NCBI RefSeq assembly: GCF_900186965.1
Contig: NZ_LT906457.1
Location: forward strand, 3,126,501 to 3,190,500
Direction of reading: 5' to 3'
Source: Legionella spiritensis
Lineage (GTDB): Bacteria > Pseudomonadota > Gammaproteobacteria > Legionellales > Legionellaceae
DNA length: 64,000 nt
The notes below the pieces were generated by a model, which was not told the DNA's origin, searched no databases, and saw only the letters and a program-made list of their open reading frames with translations. Positions 29,873 to 37,102 of this stretch are shown piece by piece. Every line of letters begins with the position of its first letter. The first letter of the stretch is position 1. A program made the position numbers and the translations under genes.

Positions 29873-31420
29873 TCACGCGTTGGAGGGAATGTGTGTGCAG
29901 GATTGGTCGTTTCTCCCCACCCCGGCGTCGCTTTCATTTTTTGCCGGTTTATCCCGCACCGTGTCGTCATGAGATGGCTCGGCCGGTGTTTTTATATAAC
30001 GGCTCAAACGAGGGGCGATAAGCCACATCAACACCCCGATAACCAGAGTCACAATGCCAATCCACGCGAAAACCCTGGTATAGATAGTCAACGACTCCAG
30101 TCCCGGCTTGATGTTCTCTGGCAAAGACGTCAACGATGCCACGGAGGCGCCGATGAAACCGGCGACTGAAGAGGTTAAAAACCACATGCCCATCACAAAA
30201 CCTGCGATTTGCCTGGGGACAAGCTCGGCAACCATAGCCACACCTAGTGCGGAAACCATTAATTCCCCTGTGCTTTGAAAAAAGTAACTGGCAACCAGCC
30301 ACCAGGACGACACCATGCCTGCTTCATCAGGAGTAAAACGGGCGAAAAACAGTAAAGAAAAGCTTAACCCGCAACAAATCATGCCCACAGCAAATTTATA
30401 AGGAACAGGAAAGGAAACGCCGCGGTGATAAAGCTTGCTGTAAACCATGGCCAGCACAGGACTCATAGCGATAATCCAGATAGGATTCAAAGCCTGAAAA
30501 CTCTGCGGATCAAGCGGAATCCCAAGCAGGGTAGGCACCACATTATTGACGGCGAACAGATTCAATGACGTAGGCATCTGCTGGTAAAGCGTAAAAAACA
30601 CAATGGCTTCGAGCATTAAAACAAAAGCAACCAGCATACGTAAAACCGACGTTTTACGCTCCTGTTTCATATAGAAAAAATAAATGGCGACAACAAGCGC
30701 TGTGACAATCCATAACAACCGCCTGGTTATCGTAACGTGCTGGAGAAGCCAGGCACAAGCCGCCGTGGCCAGGATAATACCCGCGACAACAAGAAACCAC
30801 TGCCGGACTTTAATGATTTTGCTATCCGCATACGTGTTAATATCGGCCACATGACGGCGCTGAAACCAGTAATTGGCCAGCCCGAGAACCAGGCCTATGA
30901 AACTCACAAAATAGGCGTATGAGTAACCATAGATGGAAGACAGGCTCGGCCCCACAAACAAGGCCACGGTCGAACCAAGATTGATGGCCATGTAATACAG
31001 CGTAAAACCACCGTACAGACGATGATCACCATCATCATAACACTTGGCCAGCAAACTGGAGGGATTGGCTTTAAACAGACCATTACCGACACAAATCAAC
31101 CCCAGGGCGAGGAAAACACTTTGTTTATCTGCAATCGTCAGCGCCAGATATCCGAAAGCCAGCGTAAACAGGCCAAGAACAATCGTTCTTTTCGTGCCGA
31201 GCACTTTATCGCCCAGATAACCGCCCAAGGCGACCATTCCATAGACTAGCGCCGAAAATGCCCCGAATGTGAAATAGGCTTCACTGTCGCTAAAGCCGAG
31301 AAAACGAATAAAATACAAGGTTAAAATACCCTGTACCGTATAAAACCCGAACCGCTCCCAGATTTCCAGCATGAAAATCATGTAAAATGCGCGCGGCTGC
31401 TCACGAAATAATGCCAGCAT
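29873..31420 (-). CDS. POT-family proton-dependent oligopeptide transporter
   Basis: An inner-membrane proton/peptide symporter of the POT/PTR family. The 515-residue product has the N-terminal signature EIWERFGFYTVQGILTLYF (E-x2-E-R-F-x-Y motif), the GGYLGDKVLGTKR loop between helices 2 and 3, and about 14 hydrophobic segments. A polar C-terminal tail is rich in Asp, Glu and Asn. I choose ATG 31420, preceded by GAGGG. The frame is open to a TTG at 31480 that would add 20 poorly conserved residues. Intracellular Legionella use amino acids and peptides as carbon sources, which fits the role. It stands alone between two putative effector genes. Confidence 0.92.
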   Translation of the reverse strand: MLALFREQPRAFYMIFMLEIWERFGFYTVQGILTLYFIRFLGFSDSEAYFTFGAFSALVYGMVALGGYLGDKVLGTKRTIVLGLFTLAFGYLALTIADKQSVFLALGLICVGNGLFKANPSSLLAKCYDDGDHRLYGGFTLYYMAINLGSTVALFVGPSLSSIYGYSYAYFVSFIGLVLGLANYWFQRRHVADINTYADSKIIKVRQWFLVVAGIILATAACAWLLQHVTITRRLLWIVTALVVAIYFFYMKQERKTSVLRMLVAFVLMLEAIVFFTLYQQMPTSLNLFAVNNVVPTLLGIPLDPQSFQALNPIWIIAMSPVLAMVYSKLYHRGVSFPVPYKFAVGMICCGLSFSLLFFARFTPDEAGMVSSWWLVASYFFQSTGELMVSALGVAMVAELVPRQIAGFVMGMWFLTSSVAGFIGASVASLTSLPENIKPGLESLTIYTRVFAWIGIVTLVIGVLMWLIAPRLSRYIKTPAEPSHDDTVRDKPAKNESDAGVGRNDQSCTHIPSNA

Positions 31421-31505
31421 GAGCCCTCTTAATCCATTAATTTGACCATTTAAACTATACCAGTTTTTTGTGAATTGCAATCAGGCTTTTTTGCCTGGAT
31501 AGAGG

Positions 31506-31664
31506 CTGGGGCTTGTTGACATGAGATTTATCGAAGCGAAAAATCAGGCCGGGCGCCTCGCTCGACCCTGTATCCCATCCTGATGGCAAACCAACAAATT
31601 CAAAAGGAAAATGGTACCAATCAATCGCATTGGCGGTTGTGAACATTTTTGTGCACAGAACCTA
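31506..31664. repeat. Composite inverted-repeat remnant (families D and A)
   Basis: The left part has the family D end GGGGCTTGTTGACATG (31508-31523). The right part ends with the complement of TAGGTTCTGTGCACAAA, a family A end, at 31664. Its terminal TA plus G provides the stop codon TAG of the minus-strand gene that ends at 31662. No ORF is supported between. Confidence 0.5.
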
Positions 31665-33395
31665 ATGGACATTGGCAGGGTTTTCTCCCTCGCTCTCACC
31701 TTCCTCATCGTCAGATACCTTCTTCGTGGCGGGTTTGGTCGCATCCATACCCCGGACTGCGTCAGGACGTACCGGCGCCAGAGTCTCTCCCGAGATATCC
31801 AGATCCTGCTTGCGTAATATCTCCATTAATGGTCCGGATTTTAATAATTGTTCACGCTCTTGTGCAGACAATCGTATTTCTCCGCCAGCAATTTGTTTCA
31901 TCGCCCTTTGCAGCACCGGAAGAAGTTTCGGCATATTATCAAAGGTGTTTAGCAAGCAGGTTAAATCCTGATGCACGCAGTGCTGTTTGAAAGCCTGCTG
32001 TGACAAGTCTTTTATAAAATTCAGCGCTTCCCTGGGATCATCATTTCTGACGATACGTCCAATTTCTGCATCCAGCTTACCTGCCGCCTCTGTATTTTCC
32101 ATCATGTGCCGTAATCCTGACTCGACATCCTTCTTCCCGGACATGAGCAATTCTATTTTACTGGTTGAATCCAGCATTTTTTCAGGGGCAGGCGAGGGCG
32201 CAGGCAGGCTTTCGTCCAGTATTTCCTTGTCTTTTCCCTTGTCAAGCGCAGGATGCTCACTGTCCGTCACGCTGAGCGGCTTCTCCGATTTATCAAGCAA
32301 CGCTGCGGTTTCTTCCATGGCGTCCTTCAACACGGACGGGGAAGCCGTTGCTTTTTGTCCCCACCCCAGTTTGCCGGCTACCCAGCCACCCAGTTTTTTA
32401 AATAAAGGCGCAACCAGGGGTACTGTGATACGGCCAACAATATACGCGGCGCCTAACCCGGCGCTGGCGGCAAAAATACCTAACCCCACCGGTGGGAAAA
32501 ACAGACTCAGAGCAAGACCGGCCACAGCCAGGGAAGCCAGCCCGATACCCACGCCTTTGTCCAGAAAGGCGGCGGCTCCCATCATGGACAGCTTTTTTTC
32601 CTGCAAGACTTTGGTATCGTGCAGTTTTTGTAATTTCCCTACAGATGCCTGATAGCTCGTTTCCAATGCCTCCAGCTTCTCGCAGTGCGGTTGAGCCGCA
32701 CGCTTATAGGCCGCTTCATCAATGCGACCGTTTTTATAATCGTCCTCAAGTCCTTGCAACAAATCGTGCGCGTCCTTAATTTCATTCTGAATTTCTTCCA
32801 GATTGTTGTTTTCAGCATCGATTTCCAGCTTGACCGCTTTCAACGCCTTGTTTGTTTTATAGCGTTGATATAACAATTTTCCCATGGAAAACACACTGAC
32901 ACCAAGCACCAGACCACCAATGGCAATACCGATGGGGCCTGCGGCAGCCGGCACCAGAAGAGCGGACAACGCCAGGCCCAGAATCACCCCGGAATAAGCC
33001 CAGCTTGCATTGCGACTCAAGGTAATCGGCGGTTTTTTCCCGGCGATGAGCGCGCCAAGATAAATCGCCGGGATACGGATAAAATTCAGGCCGGCTAATG
33101 CCACACCCGCGATTTGAAAACCGGAACCCGCCGCCTGTAGCGTATGGGTAGCATGGCTTAGAGAAATGGCTTTAGTGACACCACCCCCGGTATCGGCCAG
33201 CGTATGCGTCAATCCGGTAAAACCCGGCAATATTTTTTCAAAAAATTTCTGATAAAATTTGCTTTCTTCCGGAAGTTTACCGGTAATGATGACCGGCTTT
33301 CGCATTTCCCCCGCTTTGTTCGTCCACTCTTTAATGGTTTCAGGATCCCATTTTCTCTCTTCATCCGTAAGAATTTCTGATTTTTTCTTACTCAT
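31662..33395 (-). CDS. Multi-pass membrane protein with coiled coil, putative effector
   Basis: A 577-residue protein of unknown function. Hydrophobic blocks lie at roughly residues 80-120 (glycine/alanine rich), 130-175 and 270-325. Between the second and third is a coiled coil (about 190-260, rich in Glu, Leu, Lys). The C-terminal 230 residues are polar and helical and end in an acidic stretch, DDEEGESEGENPANVH, like the Glu-rich C-terminal signals of Dot/Icm substrates. The ATG at 33395 (MSKKKSEILTDEERKW) is preferred over an upstream frame extension of 19 codons. The architecture resembles the 424-residue neighbour on the far side of the POT gene. The stop codon TAG is the first triplet of a family A repeat end. 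Confidence 0.65.
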   Translation of the reverse strand: MSKKKSEILTDEERKWDPETIKEWTNKAGEMRKPVIITGKLPEESKFYQKFFEKILPGFTGLTHTLADTGGGVTKAISLSHATHTLQAAGSGFQIAGVALAGLNFIRIPAIYLGALIAGKKPPITLSRNASWAYSGVILGLALSALLVPAAAGPIGIAIGGLVLGVSVFSMGKLLYQRYKTNKALKAVKLEIDAENNNLEEIQNEIKDAHDLLQGLEDDYKNGRIDEAAYKRAAQPHCEKLEALETSYQASVGKLQKLHDTKVLQEKKLSMMGAAAFLDKGVGIGLASLAVAGLALSLFFPPVGLGIFAASAGLGAAYIVGRITVPLVAPLFKKLGGWVAGKLGWGQKATASPSVLKDAMEETAALLDKSEKPLSVTDSEHPALDKGKDKEILDESLPAPSPAPEKMLDSTSKIELLMSGKKDVESGLRHMMENTEAAGKLDAEIGRIVRNDDPREALNFIKDLSQQAFKQHCVHQDLTCLLNTFDNMPKLLPVLQRAMKQIAGGEIRLSAQEREQLLKSGPLMEILRKQDLDISGETLAPVRPDAVRGMDATKPATKKVSDDEEGESEGENPANVH

Positions 33396-33534
33396 GTCGC
33401 AGTACCGTTGTTTATCAGGATTATTAATACTATAGCAACGAATCCTTAACAAAGAATGACGTGATTGTGCCGGATTTAAATTTAAAATAACGTTTTGATT
33501 CGGGAGATTTTCTCGAATTTATCCTTCTTCACTC

Positions 33535-33564
33535 TTGCCATATCCCGCACAAGTCATCTATATT
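33535..33564 (+). promoter_or_regulatory. Sigma-70-type promoter for the patatin gene
   Basis: TTGCCA, an 18-bp spacer and TATATT form a good -35/-10 pair 30 bp before the ATG at 33594. The predicted leader is short, about 20 nt, and no clear ribosome-binding site is seen in it. Confidence 0.5.
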
Positions 33565-33593
33565 GCAAAATATCATTTATAAAAAATTAATCC

Positions 33594-34703
33594 ATGGCGA
33601 AAAAAGCCCTATATCTTGCCGGCGGAGGTGCTCGCGGCGCCTATCAGGCTGGCGTGCTTAAAGCAATCAGCGCCATACTCGGCGTAAAAAAAATTCCTTT
33701 TGACATGGTAAGCGGCGTCAGCATCGGCAGTATCAACGCGGCGATTCTGGCTGAAAACGCAACCGACTTCCCGGCTGCGGTGGATAAAATGGAAACGCTG
33801 TGGCAGGGGATAAGCTGCTCGCAGATTTTTAATACCAGCAATTACGCCTTAAGCAAATCCGTATTCCGCAATTTAAGTCATATACTCATCAAACAAAGGG
33901 AATCCGGTCATTTACTCAACACCGCCCCTTTACGTGACTTTATTACCACCAATATCAATTTTGACGACATAGAACAGAATATTGCCGGCAACCATCTGCA
34001 AACCATGGAGGTGATCAGCAATTGCTATGAAACGCATCAGACCATTTCTTTTTACCAACATCACAGCCCGCATTTTGAAGACTGGCATTACCCGCGCCAT
34101 TTCAGCGAGCGAACCCACATCCAGGCGGAGCATATTCTGGCGTCCAGCGCTTTGCCGCTGTTTTTCCCCCCGACCAAAATTGACGGATTTCATTATGGCG
34201 ACGGCAGTATGGGTCTGGTTTCTCCTCTTAGAGGCGCCATTCGCTTTCAAGTGGAAAAAATTCTGATTCTGGGCACACGTCAGCTTCCGGAATTAACCCG
34301 TCCGGAAAAGCTGCTAAACGGTGACATTGGTTTCGCACCTATACTGGGAAGCATGCTCAACGGATTGTTTCTCGATAATCTGGATCGCGACATTGAACTG
34401 GTCAACCGCATGAACGATATCGCCCGTATGATTTCCCTGTGGAGAAAGCGCCGCTCCCCCTGGCGCCCGATAGAAACCCTGCACCTAAGACCAAGCATCG
34501 ACGTGGCCGCGATTGCCCAGGCCCAATACCAAAGCATGCCGACCCTGTTACGCTTTTTACTCAACGGGCTTGGCGCCAAAAGCCACTCCGGCGACTTGCT
34601 GAGTTTTTTGTTGTTTGAAAGGGAATTTACCGTGGAATTAATCAAACTGGGTTTTGAAGACACCTTGACGAAGGAAGCCACGCTGCTTAGTTTTTTCAGT
34701 TAA
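33594..34703 (+). CDS. Patatin-like phospholipase
   Basis: A 369-residue patatin-domain lipid acyl hydrolase with a Ser-Asp dyad. Visible are the oxyanion-hole motif GGGARGAYQAGVL (10-22), the nucleophile elbow GVSIG (Ser43) and the DG motif GDGSMG (Asp203), where Ser replaces the commoner Gly/Ala after DG. No signal peptide is present, so it acts in the cytoplasm or is delivered by a specialised system. Legionella genomes carry many patatins, some of them Dot/Icm effectors (the VipD group), and others housekeeping. This one lacks the long C-terminal region of VipD. It lies between a putative effector and aroE; substrate unknown. Confidence 0.9.
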   Translation: MAKKALYLAGGGARGAYQAGVLKAISAILGVKKIPFDMVSGVSIGSINAAILAENATDFPAAVDKMETLWQGISCSQIFNTSNYALSKSVFRNLSHILIKQRESGHLLNTAPLRDFITTNINFDDIEQNIAGNHLQTMEVISNCYETHQTISFYQHHSPHFEDWHYPRHFSERTHIQAEHILASSALPLFFPPTKIDGFHYGDGSMGLVSPLRGAIRFQVEKILILGTRQLPELTRPEKLLNGDIGFAPILGSMLNGLFLDNLDRDIELVNRMNDIARMISLWRKRRSPWRPIETLHLRPSIDVAAIAQAQYQSMPTLLRFLLNGLGAKSHSGDLLSFLLFEREFTVELIKLGFEDTLTKEATLLSFFS

Positions 34704-34728
34704 TCCGCTGTTTTTCAGACAAGTGGCG

Positions 34729-35526
34729 CTACCGCTCCTGCCGCAATGCCCGCAAAACGCTTTCCGTTTCCGGCTCGAATCCATGCCAGATTTCAAACGA
34801 TTCCGCCGCCTGCTCCACCAGCATCCCCAAACCGTCAACCGCCCGGCAGCCATGCTGCCGAACCCAATCGACAAAAGGCGTACTCCCGTTTGAACGATAC
34901 GACAAATCATAACAAAACGGGACAACGCCAAGGAGCCGTTCCGGCCATAGCAGGGATTCCCCCCGCGTACCCGCTGATGTGGCGTGGATGATCACATCAT
35001 AAGTGTCCAGCTCATCAAGAGCGACACAAAAAATCCCGGGAAAATCATGTTGCAAATCCTGCGCCCGCGACAAGGTACGATTGGTCACCGTAAGCGATGT
35101 GATCGACGCAGCCAGCAACGGTGCAATCACCCCCCGTGCCGCGCCGCCCGCCCCCAGTAACAATAGGGTTTTACCCGCCACATCGACATGACGAGACAAG
35201 TCTCTGATGAAACCTGCCCCATCGGTATTGTCGGCGTGCAACACGCCCTGTTCCATCCATAAGGTGTTGGCCGCGCGGGCCTGTTGACATCGTGACGTGG
35301 CAACGCCAGCCATGGCAAAAGCCTCTTCCTTGAACGGCAGGGTGACATTAAGCCCCTTGCCGCCATCCTGAAAAAAACGTTCCACCTGCCGCCTGAATTG
35401 CTGCGGTTGCACCAATATTTTATCGTAGCGAATCGTTATTTTAGCCTGGGCGGCAAACAGGTGATGGATAACAGGCGATAGACTGTGGGCAATGGGATCA
35501 CCCATAACGGCGTAATGGTCGGACAT
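34729..35526 (-). CDS. aroE: Shikimate dehydrogenase
   Basis: AroE reduces 3-dehydroshikimate with NADPH in aromatic amino acid synthesis. The 265-residue product has MGDPIAHSLSPVIHHLFAAQ at the N-terminus (substrate-binding SLSP), NVTLPFKEEAF with the catalytic Lys, the Rossmann loop LLLGAGGAARG and the DLSYRSNGSTPF region near the C-terminus. An AGAGG site lies 4 bp before the ATG. It converges on the patatin gene with a 25-bp gap. The upstream spacer holds a REP-like motif (35558-35592) and the PmrA-like box of the divergent F-box gene. Confidence 0.97.
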   Translation of the reverse strand: MSDHYAVMGDPIAHSLSPVIHHLFAAQAKITIRYDKILVQPQQFRRQVERFFQDGGKGLNVTLPFKEEAFAMAGVATSRCQQARAANTLWMEQGVLHADNTDGAGFIRDLSRHVDVAGKTLLLLGAGGAARGVIAPLLAASITSLTVTNRTLSRAQDLQHDFPGIFCVALDELDTYDVIIHATSAGTRGESLLWPERLLGVVPFCYDLSYRSNGSTPFVDWVRQHGCRAVDGLGMLVEQAAESFEIWHGFEPETESVLRALRQER

Positions 35527-35557
35527 AAAACCTCTTGTATGTTTTAAAGGGCGAACC

Positions 35558-35592
35558 CCGCAATACGGCCTGCGGCCTCCTTACGGGCTACC
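35558..35592. repeat. Single REP-like motif (family B)
   Basis: One copy of the roughly 35-bp motif, CCCGCAATACGGCCTGCGGC followed by CTCCTTACGGGCTAC, in the spacer between aroE and the F-box gene. It forms an imperfect hairpin and has no coding capacity. Confidence 0.6.
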
Positions 35593-35635
35593 ATTGTTCT
35601 TAGCAAAAAGCCACCTGCAGTGCTATAAAAACACG

Positions 35636-35655
35636 CTTAACATTTCGTTAATCTG
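35636..35655 (+). promoter_or_regulatory. PmrA-like operator before the F-box gene
   Basis: CTTAACATT-TC-GTTAATCTG resembles two PmrA half-sites (cTTAATatT) with 2-bp spacing; the first matches 8 of 9 positions and the second about 6 of 9. TACCAT, a fair -10, follows 7 bp later. It lies 69 bp before the ATG. It is weaker than the site at 29717 but has the same layout. Confidence 0.5.
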
Positions 35656-35723
35656 GCCATGATACCATTTGCACAATTTTTGACAAATACTCACCAAGGT
35701 ATTGATTTGCGTAGGAATGTAAC

Positions 35724-36821
35724 ATGCCATCGTTTTTTTTCAACGGCAAAGAGGAGTCCGTTTTACCTGATGAACTCGCCTTGTTCATCCTTGATCATTT
35801 AACCCCCAGGGAAAAACTGCAGTCTCGCAGGGTGTCCCAATATTTTCAATCGCTGTTAAATACGGATTGGCTTTGGCGACCCACAGGAGCCGAAAATCTT
35901 GCCGATTTTGTTGCCCGCATGAAAGAACTTGCCGGTTGGGATAAACAATCGGTGTTAGATGGCAACATGACGCTAACAGACGCCGAAATAAGGATGGGTG
36001 AAGACATAACCCTGTCCCTTATACTTCCAGCCAAAACTGCCAGAAATATACAGTTTCAAATAGTGACCCCACGCTTTCGTGATAAGGCAACAGAGACTCT
36101 TGAATCTCTTTTGGCTTTGAGGGACAAAAACCCCAAAATTTTCAATGATGAGTTTTATAAAATCTGTTTTAGCGAAACCAAACAGAATTTGTTTAGACAA
36201 TCGAATTTTTTTTTGGCAATCAACGCGAGGCATTTTAAAATCATTGCCAGATTGCTGGCGGCAAAAAACTCAAAAGGTAAATACTTCATTGATCTTGATC
36301 AACGGCTTGGTATGATAAGAGATGTTCGCACATCTGCCAGGAGATTGGTCGAGGCCCGATATCAATCTAACCCTCCCCGCTTTAACAGCATCAAGCAATA
36401 TTTTGATCTGGCTCACCAATACCCGGAGCATCGTGACAATCTGTATGCGTTAATTCACCAGGCACTGAGACAATATGCGAAATCGGCACCGGGCCGATCC
36501 GGCTGGAGCGCCTCATTTTTACGCGTTGCCAGCGGCCATATGAACACCACCCATGGTGCACGGATTCACAACCTCCTGTCCGAAGAGCGATATGAACGTA
36601 TTGCCGATGAAGCAACGCTGATCCGCTTTTTACAGGAGTTTAAAAGCAGTCTGCCCGAGGGCAAAATAGTTAAGTCAAACGGCAGGCTGGCAACCACGGT
36701 GTTGTGTCTGGTCAGGGATTTTGCGGGTATTGACTTCTTTAACATGGAAGCCGGCGCGGAAATGACGATGACTACCGAACCTGACACAGAGCATGAAGAA
36801 GAATCGGGATACGGACTGTAA
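35724..36821 (+). CDS. F-box domain protein, putative Dot/Icm effector
   Basis: The N-terminus (about 13-52) reads VLPDELALFILDHLTPREKL, then RRVSQYFQSLLNTDWLWR, which fits the eukaryotic F-box that docks on Skp1 in SCF ubiquitin ligases. The remaining 310 residues are helical with no recognised repeats and no ankyrin or LRR pattern. The C-terminus is acidic (TEPDTEHEEESGYGL), like the E-block translocation signal of Dot/Icm substrates. AGGA lies 7 bp before the ATG. Legionella F-box effectors such as AnkB and LegU1 hijack host ubiquitination, and this protein probably does similarly with an unknown target. A PmrA-like box precedes it. Confidence 0.8.
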   Translation: MPSFFFNGKEESVLPDELALFILDHLTPREKLQSRRVSQYFQSLLNTDWLWRPTGAENLADFVARMKELAGWDKQSVLDGNMTLTDAEIRMGEDITLSLILPAKTARNIQFQIVTPRFRDKATETLESLLALRDKNPKIFNDEFYKICFSETKQNLFRQSNFFLAINARHFKIIARLLAAKNSKGKYFIDLDQRLGMIRDVRTSARRLVEARYQSNPPRFNSIKQYFDLAHQYPEHRDNLYALIHQALRQYAKSAPGRSGWSASFLRVASGHMNTTHGARIHNLLSEERYERIADEATLIRFLQEFKSSLPEGKIVKSNGRLATTVLCLVRDFAGIDFFNMEAGAEMTMTTEPDTEHEEESGYGL

Positions 36822-36826
36822 AGACT

Positions 36827-36849
36827 GCGGGTTGCCATTGGCAACCCGC
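36827..36849 (+). terminator. Hairpin after the F-box gene
   Basis: GCGGGTTGCC, loop ATT, GGCAACCCGC: a perfect 10-bp GC-rich stem beginning 5 bp after the stop codon. The following bases (TAAAATGATT) are not a clear U-tract, so termination may be partial or factor-assisted. Confidence 0.55.
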
Positions 36850-36878
36850 TAAAATGATTCTCCAATCCGTGAAACCCC

Positions 36879-37094
36879 AGGTTCTGAGAACCAATTTTTT
36901 TCCGATCGAAAACAAGGCAACTATTGTTGCGCAACAACTAATAATGTCTTGTAGCCCGTCATGAAGGCGAAGCCGTAATGCGGGAAAACGTTCATAAGTG
37001 GCACATCAAACCCGCAATACGGCCGCAGGCCTTCTTACGGGCTACTGTTTTTTCGCAAAAAATGGTGCGAAGAAAATTTTGGTTCACGAACCTG
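36879..37094. repeat. MITE family A copy with two family B motifs (216 bp)
   Basis: The ends CAGGTTCTGAGAACCAA and the complement of CAGGTTCGTGAACCAAA are inverted repeats of family A. Inside, GTAGCCCGTCATGAAGGCG (36951 onward) and its inverted partner ending in TTACGGGCTAC (about 37045) form a large hairpin. It fills the 281-bp gap between the F-box gene and pepN together with the hairpin at 36827. No gene is seen. Confidence 0.7.
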
Positions 37095-37102
37095 GCGTTG
37101 CC

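Noticed and set aside
31987-32652. 221-codon open frame opposite the 577-residue protein
   Set aside because: Ser/Pro-rich shadow of the Glu/Lys/Ala-rich real gene, without a start signal.
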